Assembly: GCF_028389875.1 (NCBI RefSeq)
Contig: NC_084664.1
Coordinates: 135,687,466 to 135,751,465 of the forward strand
Direction: 5' to 3'
DNA: 64,000 nt
Origin: Rhea pennata
Lineage: Eukaryota; Chordata; Aves; Rheiformes; Rheidae
Made by a program: the position numbers and the translations under genes. The notes beneath the pieces are model-generated. The model ran no database searches. It was not told the origin of the DNA and saw only the letters and a program-made list of their open reading frames with translations. Positions within the stretch are counted from its first letter, which is position 1. The number at the start of each line of letters is the position of its first letter. This document shows positions 11,307 through 24,600 of this stretch, piece after piece.

Positions 11307-14300
11307 CTATAGACAGAGAAAAATCAAAACAAATGAGAGAAGCTCCCGCAAAACATGCTTCAAGTAAGACAACACACACAAAAAAAGAATCAAAATTTTG
11401 CACCTCGTAATGACATTACTGGCATAATGCTGCAGGATCCTTGTTCCTACCACAACCATCTATCACTTAATAGCTATTGCTCAAATGTCAGAAATTCTTC
11501 AGATGATATGACAGTAACAAAAGTACTAGTGAATGCTCCTTTTGTCTGCATGGCTTATACACTAGAGATTAAAGCTGCTCCCAACGGGGGTTGCTAGCCT
11601 GGCGGTGGACCCTCTGTTGTTTGTTTAGCTGAACTGGTCAGTGCAAAGGGGAATGATACTATGATGATGCTGATCAATTTACTTGCATGGTAAATTCCTC
11701 AGTAAAATGTTTAATCTTCAATTCTTCTTTATGGATAAATCTTTAGACTTGGTAATGAGTATCTGGAGTTGCATCTTCCATAGAAAATGTGTGCTGCTGA
11801 AGAGCACAATATTTGGCTTCAAAGCAACATCTAGTTTTACATAGGCATGATGCTGCCTATGGGATTAAATTATGATACAAGTTACCCTACGTGGGTGGGC
11901 ATAGGGGGCAAGAAGGAATATAATGCAGGACCTGGAAATAAGAAAGTGCTTTGGGGAGTTAATGTGGATAGTTCCCTTAAAGCGTCAGCCTAGTGCTCTG
12001 CACCCACCAGAAAGGTGAGCAGCATTATGAACTATGAAGACAGGAACACGGAACAAAAAAAAAAAAAAGAATATCACCAATATATAAATCCTTGGCATGT
12101 AGAGATAACATACGTAAGGCAATTCTGATCTCTCCTCCTCCAAAGATGTATACAGTAGAATCAGAAGAGGTATAGAGAGTCATCAGAGATAAAGAATTTC
12201 TGAAGAGCAAATAGGAAGCAGATGATAACCTGAAACTGGAATAAATGCCAGAGGCACATTAAATCAGGAATAGCACCAAAGCAGGTGAACAGGAAAAAGT
12301 TGCTTACTATTGTAACTCAGCTAGATGGCACCAAATTCCCCAGTGGCTGAACTGAGGAAGGTTCTCATGATATCCATGAGCTAACTCGTAACTAATACTC
12401 CTAGCAGAGCCTGAGGACAGGACAGAGGAGAAGCTAGTGCACCGGGGATACCTTCCTGTGTTGGTGAGGCACTAACTACCATTTTCTACAAAGGTGCAGA
12501 GGAGGAAGTTAAGAGCAAGAAGCCTAAGTACATCCAGACAGACTTGGGTGCAACTAGACAGATCCTTCTCTGCCCTGACCCAAAATTTAAGTGTAGTGCT
12601 TAAGAGGATGCAGGTGAAGGGGATACATCCCATTACAGGAGATACACTCTGCTTCAAATATGAGTGGAAGAAGAGGCAAGGAAAGATTAGGGGGCTCAGT
12701 GAGAATTAGGAAAGGCTCTCAGCCCAGTAGGCTAAGTTCACTTATTACAGGATATTGTTTATCACAATATTGGCATTTGCAGATTGGGAAATTTTAGAGA
12801 AAGCAGCATAAGGAGCTAGTGTAGCAGTCCATTAAAACACCAGCCTGGCTGCAGATGCAATCCACGTGATTTCAGGGGTATCTTTACAGTCTGTTAATAT
12901 GAATTGGGTGTAGAGATAATGTTACAAGGTTATTGGAAGACTTAAAAAATCCTGAAGATATATTGCTTAAAAGATTCCAGATATTGTTCCTGCAGTCCCT
13001 ACTTGTGTTAAAAAGGATACTAAAAACAGCAGATAAACTGAGTATCCTGGTATTACTGAAATCTATGCAGCTCTTACTATGCATTCCAGAGCAAAAATGA
13101 GGAATCTGTTGCCCATGGGCCAGACAGAGCCTGCAGTATATGATTTCAAAACCTGCCATAACAGTAAGGATAATCTCATTTTTTGTTATTGGTGGATGTC
13201 CCGAATATGCATATTGATATGCAGCTTACTATAAGTCTTCCCGAGCCCGCAATTATAATACTCCATGCTACTCCTTAGAAGGAAAAGAATTTGGTTTGTT
13301 AAGATTAGCAAATTTCTCAAATATGTGAAGAAATCAGGACTCTGGGAATTGCATTCTGAAGTATTTAGCAGCAGCAGCCATATAGGAAGTGTTTTTATCA
13401 GCCAGTTTTGTGGACATCCTGGATAAATTACAAGTCTATCAGAGACTCTCTCCAAGATGATACAAAACACACTGAGATACTTTCTTTTCTCTAAAGCTGC
13501 TGTAGCAAAACTGTATAAATGTTGCCTGAATTTTCCTCAAATCTTTTCCCTGCACTGTGAAATAGATTCTAGGAACCCAGAATGAGAAGCAGAATGAGAA
13601 AACCTGTCTGGCATGGTACATGGCAGGGTGTACCACACACAATTGTTCAATCTTTACTTCACTGAATAAAGGCTCTCAGTTCCAAATAACTATCTCAGTC
13701 AATGTTCAGTTCAAACAAATAAGTTATGTTTAATGTATTTTTTTTAAATAGGTTAGGAGGTTACATGGTCTTGTGTTAGGCCACATAAAATTATCTTGTT
13801 GGTCAGATGCCTTATGTTCAGTGATCCAAGGGAACATACAGGCAGGAAGACTGATACAATAAAATATGTAGCTGTTGTCCAAAGAGGGAAAAAAAGTCAA
13901 CTCTACTAGCTAGAATATTATCAAATGTTACAGCTTTACTAGTAAAGTGAGATCTGCAAGGCCTCTGCCAAGTGAAAGAGCAAGAAATTACAAGAAGTTG
14001 ATAACGATGACTTCTTTCTAATTAACTTGTGGTTCAAATAGGGGTTTGCAAACATATAAAGCCCCATCAGTATAACAAAAATAATTATGTTTGGAAGTAA
14101 CTGTAGATAAATTTAGTAGTGCATACTTTGTTCTTTCCTGAGTAGATAAGACATAATGGCTCTCTGATCTAGCTATCACATGGCTTGGACTAGACAAAGG
14201 AAACTTACCTCTGTATTGTATGTTTTAGCCACTTCAGTACTCTGATTTTAGCAATAAAAGCAGATTGGATTAGCAGTTACTGCGCTGCTTGGAAAGCTTT

Positions 14301-17100
14301 TTGTCAGTTAGGGATATGACAGATGAGCCCTGATGAATCTTCCTGTAGAGATTTAAGACATTACTGCCCTTCACTATTCAAGCACAAGTGCAGAGCTGCA
14401 GTGCTAATGGGATGGAAGAAGGCCTTTCTTTGCATTAAATTACAGCACCACATCAAGCCAAATTGTAGGGATCTGAAGGGTCTCAGTGAGGGTCACAGCC
14501 TGGAGCTGCAAGAAGGGACAAAAGGAAGGATGCGCGCTGCCTGCCAGCTGCACTGGCTTGGAGGAGCTAGCTGTGACTGCAACCAGCAGTGAGCACATTG
14601 CCCGTGCTGCATGAGCATGCAGACAGCAGAAATATGCTAATGGGAAGGTGGCAAAAGTCCTTAAACCTCCACAGTGAATCTGCATTTGTGCCCTTCTACT
14701 AAATGTCACAGCTCTGCAGCAGAATCAGCAGGAGCAAACTTATGTCCACAAATTCAGTCACATGAATGCAAAATTTAGCTTAAATAAGCCACTGACTTTG
14801 CACTGAAACAGAAAAGGATCAGGGACATGTTCTGTTGTGCTAGCACTGCTTGGAGATTTAAATACAGTAGCTTCTAGCAGGGAGATGCATGAAACCATAA
14901 ATCACTGCAGTTTGTCAGTCGCTCAGACCAGCTAATGCTGGTGTATCTTGCTGTGCCAATTTGGGCTGCTGCCACTCCTGCCTTCCTGTGCTGCTCCTTA
15001 GTGAAGGCTGCCACTTCTGTCTCCTCTCCCAACCTTACAGATCAGCAGGAGGGAATCACATGCTTGTCTCTCAGCTACGTTCAGTTTCCACCTTCTTTAC
15101 CAGTTTAAGCTAAAATGCTAACCTTTGCACCAGAGCTCCTAAGGCACATTCCCCATCTGCCAGCTCTGCTGTGCAGACAGCAACTCCAGCAGAGGAATGG
15201 AGTTGGAAGCTGGGACAAAAACATCTCAAGCCACTATAAAACAACTTGCCAAAGCTTGTCTGCCAGTGCACTTAGCAACAGCATTTCTAACATACTTAAC
15301 AGCCTGCGATCAATCTATAGTAGGATTCCAAATGCAATCTCTTCTTTGGCTATATTGGAAGCCTTCTTCAAATAGCCTCATGGAGTCATGCAAAATGCAA
15401 TCAAATCATAAATCAGACAGAAGGTGGTATTTTGCAGTTACTTCATGCAAGTATGAATGATTACACAAAGTGCAAAGAGAGTACAGCCAAGACCCAACAT
15501 GCTCTCTGGCCAAGAATAAACTCTGAATTGTTATACATGATTTGCCCACAGGCAGGTTTTAACTTAGATTATTCCTGTACTTTAGACAGAGTTGAAAAGG
15601 TTTCCTTGTTTCCCTGACAAACAGAACACTCTGCTCCAAATACCCTGAACACAGTTCACACATGCTTTCTGAGAACGTCCCCCTTTTAATTACACAAAAT
15701 ATAAATTCAGATTGGTCTTTGCCATTTTGTTTGCTTTCACCATAAAAATCAGTAGCAGGAAAAAAAATGACATAAGGGATTTAAGAATAGATGAAGAATA
15801 CTTCCACCCATGCATTATATACAAATAACCTACTGTTACTGGCCAGTGATTTGTTCTTACTAACTACAAAAACAATTTGAAAGAATGTCAGGATCAACAT
15901 CAAACTCCCCTTCACCCTTATCTCGATCTATTTTCTCAGGGTATTCCTAAAAAGGCAAATAAACCTATTTGAATACTTCAGGTGGAAGAAAGGCAAAGCA
16001 TCTCAGGATATTATCTCTGAACATTGCTAGGCTCTATTTTTTTCCTTCCCATATTTCCTGCAAACAATTCACTGAAATCTGTAGTTAAAGGCTGCATATA
16101 CACCTCTAAAGTTCAACTAAAGCTAATTCACTAGTTCTTGAAGATACTGGAGTTTTTTTTATAATGCAACAAGCAATCAACATCTTAAGATCCATTAAAC
16201 AGCCGCATTTTTAGACATATATAGGGGGACATTGCAGAGATCAGGAGCACAGTATTTTCCATGTAATGCAACCTGGAATAAATAATGGAAACAAGCCTCC
16301 AGAGATGAACAGCTGAGAAGGTACAGCTTCTTAGCTAGATTTCTGTACAGAAGGAAATCTGCAAAGTTGTTTATAACTTCTGAGGCCAACAAGTGTCCTG
16401 AGGAAACTGAGAAGGGGCACAGAAACACACTATGTACTCTTTATCCTCATTTTTTCACAAAATTATTCCTGAATATCTGCTTAAGCCATTTTTATGGTTG
16501 CTGTTAACATGAAATGAGATGTTGCACTGCACTGGAACCACTAGTGGATACTTTGCATTTGTTATTATTGCACTTCACACTTACATTGTTACTCGGTGCT
16601 GATTGCAAAAGAGTTGTTCATCCCGCTGTTCGTGTCTGCACCAGACTTGGATTTGGGGTAATACTCACGTTATAGCTCGAAGTGTCTGATGACAATAACC
16701 TCTAGAAACACTCACCTGAACCAAGAGACCACACTTTTTCTAGAATAACTATTTCTTTGCTGATTCTATAGCTGGCCCAGAATAACCAGTCTTTTCCTAA
16801 AGCAGCTGTCCTGAAATTGCAAATAACCCTTTAGCTGGGATGAATCTTGACTTATTTCTAGGTACCAAACAGAAGTGGAACATAGGTGTTACTTCTCTTT
16901 GCAGCCAGTAGAGAAAGAAACCCAGCTCACACAGGGTAATTCGGATCTGAAATGGGCTGACTCTGCAGCTGCTTTCCTGCACCCACCACATACAGAGGGA
17001 GCCTAAGACAAGCGTTAACAGTGTTACTACTTTGTGCTTGTGTATTTTTAAGTTATTTATGGTAATTGATTATCCCACTTGAACTGTGCAATGTTTTAGT
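11307..17100. other. Non-coding DNA, presumed RNF125 intron 1 / 5' region
   Basis: RNF125 exon 1 should lie upstream on the minus strand (higher coordinates). I looked for a reverse-complement CxxCL...CxH segment ending in phase 2 and did not find it here. A-rich runs occur near 12056. Open frames at 12884-13159 (-), 14323-14592 (+) and 15115-15460 (+) match no family I recognise. No RNA gene is visible. Confidence 0.55.
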
Positions 17101-17117
17101 TAATTCAAAGTAGAATT

Positions 17118-17324
17118 ACACACGCACACACTCACTTCTGCCTTGGGAGCTTACACGCTGCTAACAGCACAGCCTCTCCCGGTCAGGGAAGCCCCGGACA
17201 TGGGCGCCCCAAACTCCTCCTTCGTTCTCTCTGAGACAATTCTGCCCAAGTGCGAGTGACTGTGGGGATACTACGGCTAGGACACTGCGGTCTTGAAATA
17301 CCGCCAAGTTAGATGGGATGCTGA

Positions 17325-17330
<6 letters not shown>
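17118..17330 (-). promoter_or_regulatory. CpG cluster; candidate RNF125 promoter / 5' non-coding exon
   Basis: About ten CpG dinucleotides fall within some 200 bp here, in otherwise CpG-poor DNA. On the minus strand the segment ends in a strong donor-like AGAA/GTGAGTGTG near 17130. It encodes no RING residues in any frame, so it would be promoter or non-coding 5' exon if it belongs to RNF125. A T run followed by (TG)n adjoins it at about 17324-17360. Placement by position only; weak. Confidence 0.25.
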
Positions 17331-17357
<27 letters not shown>

Positions 17358-17360
17358 TGG

Positions 17361-20300
17361 AGTGCAAGAAGCATCCAAATGAAATAAATCCAATTTATCT
17401 GTTCTACTCCTTGGATGAAACAAGCCAAAGACCTGTGAAATGCTAGTATTTTTTTGAAGTAAATTGGACTGCTTGCATTGATGCCTCTTTAACTATGAAG
17501 TCATCTCATGTTGAGTGCACAGGTAACTCACAAGCCTTTGAAGTGGTGGCACTTTGTCTTTGCTGGTTCCAGAAGCTGATAGATTGGTCAACAATTTCTC
17601 TTTAGAATATATTTCCATTATTGTTAGAGACACCATTTTCTCAGAAGCAGGTACCAGTGGCCCAGATTCAGTGCTACCAGCGCATAACGAGTGGAAATAA
17701 CTCCCTTCGCTTCTCTTCCATCCTATTCTGACAGCGAGTACTATGGGATTAAGGCTACAGCAGCATGACTGCACCTATAAAGGACATGGATACAAATACG
17801 CAAAAAGCCCATCTCAGGAATATGAAGATTTTTCAGTTTCCAAGAGTCCTAATCTTGGCCATGAATGATTTCCAAATCCAGCTAACTATATTCCACAATA
17901 ACAGTTGTAGTATATTGGCTCCTGATGGCAAAATGAGAATTTTTGTGGTCCTCTTCTGGCAAATCTCACTGTAAAGTGTCCTAGGAGAGCAGCTCTCATG
18001 GTGTGGCTTTTTGGTAGGTTTAGTGTACATGTTAAATTTACTGTAAAGGGTTTAGAAGAGTGAGATTTGTGTCTTTATTCACTTTTTTTTGTGATATGTA
18101 AAGGAGATTGTAAATTTTTGCTCTTAGAAAAATGGCCAAGGAGTTTCTTTGGTGCTTGTTTCTGAATCTTCAAACTTTTCAGTATCTTTAGTGTGTTTCT
18201 TACTTTAGCTGGAAGAAATAATACCCATTTTAGGTATGTAATTCTTGATTCAATATGCCAGAACTACTGGCACCTTATCAAAGATAGCTTTTATTCAAAA
18301 TGTTCATCAGATAGCATAATAACCAAAGAGCTATTAAAAGTTAAAATAAAAGAATGTGTTCAATGTTACGAGAAAAAAAAATGACCTGCTTTTCTGAGAT
18401 ATTCACAAACTAAACTTTCAACATGCGATTGTTTTAACTTTTCTTGCCTATGCCTCTCTCCATGCATTGATCTCCTCTGCCCACTGTGGCAATGACAGCA
18501 GGAGGAATTTGGAAGAGCCAAAACACAAAAACACCACACCATGGGTTTAACGCAACTGTCAGAGCAACTGTTGGGTTCCTCCTGCCTGCTGTTAATAAAA
18601 GTTAAAGCAGATTCCTTTTTTACCCCCAGATAATGTGAATATCTGAAGAACAAAAGCAGTGTTCTCTTATTCTACCAGCTGAAGAAGTACTATAATCTTT
18701 CTAATAAACTTTCCTAATATGTATAAATGCATTGAAGTCTGTCCAGATTTTTCTCCTTTGGCTAAAAGTTACACCTGCTATATCAGATACAGTTGGAACC
18801 AATTGCAAATATGTTTGTGTAGTGTATTTTTCTTATGAGGAATTATCCTTTCTTAACTATGAGGAAATTTGAATATAGTATCACAAAGACTAATACATAT
18901 TCATCTTAGGAGATTTATTTTCCAGTACCCAATGTGTTTTATTTAACTTAATATTTTTACAGATTCAAAATCGAGTGTGACCCACTTCTGAGTAAGAAAT
19001 AAAAAGGGAAATGCAGTAGATTTGGCAGTTCCAAAGCGTCTGCAGGATTGGTATTTTTCAGTTCATGTCTAGTCTGCAGTAAAACTAGTCATCTCCTGTC
19101 AAAGTGATTTTCTTGGAAATTTCCATCACAGATTTGTTTTTGGAGGAAGATGTCACCATTTTCTGGGCTCATACTCTATAGTGATTATCACCTCTGCTGG
19201 ACATTTAAATACAAACATATTTTGTAGTCTTGTTAGTAACTTGCCAAATCAAATATATAACGACAGCAGAAGAATAGCAATATTTCCTATGTACTTATTG
19301 TTTGCTCATATGTTACCCTACTGATGAATAATAAAAGCAAATGTAAGAAGAGTTATATTTCACTTTTGGTAAAAACAACAAAAAAGCATGCATTTTTATA
19401 GGATATAAACTGGACATTTTATAGGACAGTTAAATTTTGCTGCAGCAAAATATGTCTTAGCAAACTTGAGATCTTGTAAGTCAAAGTCAAGTCAATGTAT
19501 TTCCCTTTATCAGTTACTATTTTTCTTCATCATCTGCTAAAACTCTAGGAAAATTGCAATACCATACAGCTAGCTGTTTATACCTGTGTTACATTTGATG
19601 TCACAGGGTAAGATTTAGATCTCAGTTATACTCACTCAAATTCAATTTCAATCATTGCATTAATAATATAATGTAATAAAATGCCATTAGCCACTGTAAG
19701 GTAATTAAGTACAAAGACTATGCAAGAAAATCAATCAGTGACTAAAACTGTAGTTTTTCTGGGAAATCACACTTATGCTCAATTACAATCTGACTTAATG
19801 TAAATATGAATAATGTATAGAAAACATTACTCATGAAGGATAAAAGGAAATTTAAAAAAAAAAACAAAAACAAAAAAAAAAAAACAACCAAACAAACAAA
19901 CATGTAAGTGCCTGTCACTATGTGGAAATAAAAATGGCATTGTCAGAGATGATTTATGTAGAATGGAAATCTCATGTAGACAGCAGTAAAACTGCATTAG
20001 AGTTTTTTGGAATGATCAGCAATCATTTTCCGGTACAAAGTATCTTACATTCAATCGACTTGACTGTGATGGGTAAAATTGTAATGATAGCTAGACTGGA
20101 AGCCTCTGGTTGCCTGAAGATAGTGGTCACAACCAATTATATCAATTAAGGGCAGACAGAGTACAGGCTCAACCAATATCTTACACATATGCATGGGTTT
20201 ATGGGTGAGTAGGATATTCAGGTACATTTATATATTTATTTTTAGGTACACATATAAAAATACATTCTCTGCATCTGCTTGATTAGGTTCCCAGAACGCA

Positions 20301-21230
20301 AAAAAATTGAGAGTGTATGAAAGAAGAAGCTTAAAAAATACGAATGAAAAACAAGGTGTGTATCAGAAGACCATTAGATGACAAGTGTTCCACAGTATTT
20401 TAAATGTTCAACAATTTTATTAAAAGCCCTTTCTAGAAAAGGAAGGAAAAACATTTGTTAGAAGTAGATAGCCATCATAACATAAATATGGTAATAAAAA
20501 TTAGCAAGCAAAGCCAAAGAAAATTCAAGCTTAGTAAAACTAGGGACAATAGAAGGAATTTTAAAGTATAAACAACGGAAAATAAAACAGGAGGTAAGGC
20601 TCATTACTTGATAGATAGAAGAGTGCTAATGATGCAAAGAAGTGCTCAAGTTAGTTATGGTATTTGGTAAGGAGCAGAATGATGTATTTATATCTGATCA
20701 GGGTAATGGATAATTTGTGAGTCCATAAGGACAAGGTAGATATTAAACCATATTTATTAGGAATGAATATTTTAAAAGAGAAGGCAGAAAGAGCTTTCAT
20801 CTGGGAATGCTGAAAGAGTTGGCTGAGAAGTTTTCTGTCTTGGTGATAATTATTGTTAATAATTCTGAGCATACCATGGAAATCCTCCAAAAGTGGACTG
20901 AAATAACAAGGCTGATCTAGTTACATGATGGTTGGTCTGACATCATCGATAAAAAAAATGTAAAAAATTAAGTTCAGTAAATAAAAATATATTAATGTTC
21001 ATTAATGTGGTTTTAGAAATAGGTCTTGGCAAATTGAACTCAGTTTGTTCTCTGATGAATTTACAGATATAATTGATATTGGTAATTGTGCAAAAGTAGA
21101 CTTTTGTAAAGTACTTAACTCAGTACCTCATGGCCTTAAAACTAAAATAAAGCCTTATATAATATTAATAGGCACATGGGAAATAAGGAATGCTAACTAA
21201 CAGATCTTACAAAGTAGTATCATTAAGTAG
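17361..21230. other. Non-coding DNA, no gene recognised
   Basis: AT-rich sequence with an A-rich simple repeat of (A)nC and CAAA type at about 19853-19905. Open frames at 17493-17774 (-), 18366-18653 (-) and 19922-20149 (+) are short and match nothing I recognise. Confidence 0.55.
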
Positions 21231-21232
21231 AA

Positions 21233-21630
21233 TCATGGAATCATAGAATCAGTAAGGTTGGAAGGGATCTCTGGAGATCATCTAGTCCAACCTCCCCACT
21301 CAGCAGGGTCACCTACAGCATGGTAGACGGGGTTGCATCCAGGCGGCCTTGAGTATCTCCAGAGAAGGAGACTCCACAACCTCTCGGGGCAACCCGGTCC
21401 AGTGCTCCCTCACTCTCACAGGGAAGAAATTCCCTCTCACGTTCAGGTGAAACTTCCTGTGCTTCAATTTCTGCCCATCGCCTCTTGTTCTGTCACACGG
21501 GACAACTGGAAAGTTTGTCCCCATCCCCTTGGCACCCTCCCTTCAGGTACTTACACACATTGATAAGATCCCCCCCTCAGTCTTCTCTTCCCCAGGCTAA
21601 AGAGGCCCAACTCTCGCAGCCGTTCATACC
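21233..21630 (-). mobile_element. CR1 LINE 3' fragment (antisense to TRAPPC8)
   Basis: Read on the plus strand it begins GGAATCATAGAATC, then GGTTGGAAGGGATCTCTGGAG and ATCATCTAGTCCAACCTCC, the reverse complement of the CR1 3' terminus with its ATTCTATG-type end repeats. It continues through CCACAACCTCTCGGGGCAAC and CCCAGGCTAAAGAGGCCCAA. Element sense is therefore minus, with the 3' end at about 21233 and a 5' truncation near 21630. Only the 3' part of the element remains, so it is not autonomous. The overlapping open frames are CR1 shadows. Confidence 0.9.
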
Positions 21631-21639
21631 TGAACTTGG

Positions 21640-24600
21640 GTAATATTTTTATGAATAACCTGGAAACAAGTATAAAATCATCAAGTGACTCTATCTGCGG
21701 ATGTCCAAGCTCTAATGAAATTATAAGTCATGAGGACAAGACACCATACAACGTGATTTGGATTCTGCCATAAATTGGAGCCATTCAAAGAAAATGCATT
21801 CTAATATAGTCAAGTACAAGCTCATACATGTAGGAATAATTAAAAAAATGCTATACTTCCAAAAGTAACCAGTGATTGAAAAGAGATGAGAAGCAGGGTG
21901 GGCAAACAGCCTGTATGTCCCTGGTGGCTCTGCTAGCAGTGAAGGGGGTTGAATTCTAATGGGAGAATAAATAGTGAAAGTTGAAAATGAAGATATTTTC
22001 TGAATTATCTTCAACGCTTTAATAGCAGGAAAAGTGAGGGAACTTCTGTGCAACTTACCTGAAACAATCTTCTTTTCTTAGTTGAGAGAAGGAATTAAAC
22101 TCTTTGGCATAGCTGCTGCTTGTCTAAATGCTGTGCACTTTCCACACAGTTTTTAAAGAACTAGTTGCATTAAACGACTGCTCAAGTAGGGAAGAGTTAG
22201 GGATCTATTGATTCATATCAGACATTTTTTGGTGCTCAGAAAAAAAAATCATTATTTTCTATTCTTGAGAGCTTTGAGTATCATTAAACAAAGTATTTTG
22301 GAAAGTGACAAAACATTAAGGGGATTCTTGTCTCTGAAGTGCCAGCTATACTCATGAGTTTGGAATCTGGAAATGGATATCTCTGCATTTTCAGGGGTCT
22401 CAACTTGAATTTCATACTCATACGCTTTAAGCTTACAATTAATTAAGACAAAGTATTAGAAACAAGGAAAGCACAGAGCTACAGTGGCAGCTTCACTCTA
22501 GACCATTTCACTGTGCAAAGGTAACTGCACCCCTGGAGGAATGGTGAGCAGAATCTGGCACATCATAACAACATAGCATGATGAAACCCTAAACATTTTT
22601 TCCTCTTGGGCTCTTAATGTGGTTTCACAATCTCTTCAGTGAAGAAATACTGTATTTCAGATAACCCATGCCCAAAGGTAATCTGCACAAAATTGGATTA
22701 AGGAAATGGGGATAATAGAAGGGTATCAGATACAGGGAGACTGTTTCAGAACAGAGGCTCTGGAATAAATTTTCCCTGTATAACCTGAACATGTGTATAA
22801 TGATCACTGCTGCTGAACCACAGAGCATTTTCCTACCCAGAGATAAGCCATGGTTTTACATTTGAAAATATGTGTTTAAATACAATAACAGATGTTTGTC
22901 GACTGCCCTAAAAAGACCACATTGCACTGCCTTTCCTTCTTGTTTTTCCATCCTAATTAAAAATGCTAAAATTGTAGAGGATTTCCTTACATCAGTTTCC
23001 TGTCATTTATGCAAGGCACAAAGAGGCAAGCATTTCTCTCTCCCAAAGGGAGGCACTAGAGAATACACGTAAGAAAAACAATTATGTTCCTGTCTTTCTG
23101 TGTGAATTTGAATTTCAGTAAGCTTGCTTACATGATGACCTTTCGTTTAATTAAAATATTACCTGAGAAAGTAATTTCTAACAAGGATGTTGTTCAGTAT
23201 AGCTTTCTAAAACTTCAATGCTTTGGCCTTTGTTAGATCAAGTAATAAAATTAAGTAATTGAGTAAGGTCATCTTAAGCAGAATAATACTGCCTGGAGAC
23301 AGCATGTGTTTCCATGAAGTTGGTCATGTAGAATAAGGTATAACCTCTAACTTGTGATGCTTGTACCTTAAGGAACTGTGTACAGTTCCTCCACAGAAAA
23401 TCCCTGTGAGTTCACTTAAAAAGATAAGCCATGCAAGTACAGATATTTCTAATAGCTAGAATTTTAAGAAAACAATTAAAATCCTGTTGTTAATTTCTGA
23501 AGTCACTTAGCTTTCACACTTCTTTCATTTTATTCACAGGGAAGGGACAATGAGGAAAAATAGTACCTGAAATATACTTACGTTTGGTTATCAACATTTA
23601 GAAAGACAATCCATTTGAAGCCATATATATTCAAAATTTTCCTTTGGTATTTTGATTTCTGTCAGTTCTTTTCATCTGCCTCCAGCTCTGACTCTGTCAT
23701 TGTGGCTTTCACATAGAATCACCTAAATTCCCACCATGGTCACCAGGGCTTTCCTTTGTGCTTATCCTTCACTTAACCTGAAGCTATTGCTCTATTCTGT
23801 TCTCCTGATTGTGATTTGGGTGCAGTACTCTTCCTTCTTTGTAAAGTAGCAATCCCTGTTTGCTGGTTTAGCTTCCTAGATGTTTCTATTGCTTTTCAAT
23901 GTAGTATTGCCTGATCAGTAGCACTCACTGCTTTCCTGATCAATTTGAAGGTGAAAAGACTTGTAACAAGTCAATCAGTTAATTTTCCTTCTTTTGTGTG
24001 TGTATGAGAATGCATGGTTGAGTAAACATTCGATCTTCTGTATACCTAAACAACATTTTCTACTGAAGAAATTTCCTCTGAAAAAGCATCAGGTCTGAGT
24101 CAGTGGTAAACTAAAGGATCCGGACAGCATGTTCCATTAAGCTGTGCTGTTGGAAAATGAACTAGAGAAAAAGGAGGTCCCAGAGCCAGCAGGGAGGGAA
24201 AGGAAGAAGCAAGCTGCCCTCAGGGAAAGCCTTTTCTAATGTAGTTGCATCTGAAACCATTCCCTCATGTAAACCCAAAGTGTGGTGAGCAAGGACAAGC
24301 AAAGGATTCATGTCAAAAGCATGCTTCTCATCCAAACCAGAATAGTCATGTAGTTGGACACTGCATATTGTCTCCACAGTTCCAGCTCACACTAAGGAGC
24401 ATTTCACCCGCTCGGGGTGGTTCGGTGGGTGGCTTAGGTTGCTCACAGCCCAGCCTTCCTTCGAAAGGGCTGGTCCCATCTCCTGCCCTGAGCCACTGCC
24501 CCTTGTTCTTGCAGCTTTCGCCAAGTGGTAAGCTGGACCATTCAGTTGGTCCTACTGAAAACTAGCCTTTTTTTAAAATGGGGTTAATTTTCAGCTGCAT

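Noticed and set aside
12884-13159. Cys/His-containing minus-strand frame (YCRLCLAHGQQ...) considered as the missing RNF125 RING half
   Set aside because: The spacing does not fit the RING ligands, there is no FD/CxxCLE-like motif or CGH end, and no phase-2 donor follows. A decayed DNA transposon is possible but unproven.
21309-21563. Open frames on both strands at 21.3-21.5 kb
   Set aside because: They lie wholly within the CR1 3' fragment and do not match the CR1 reverse transcriptase or any host protein.
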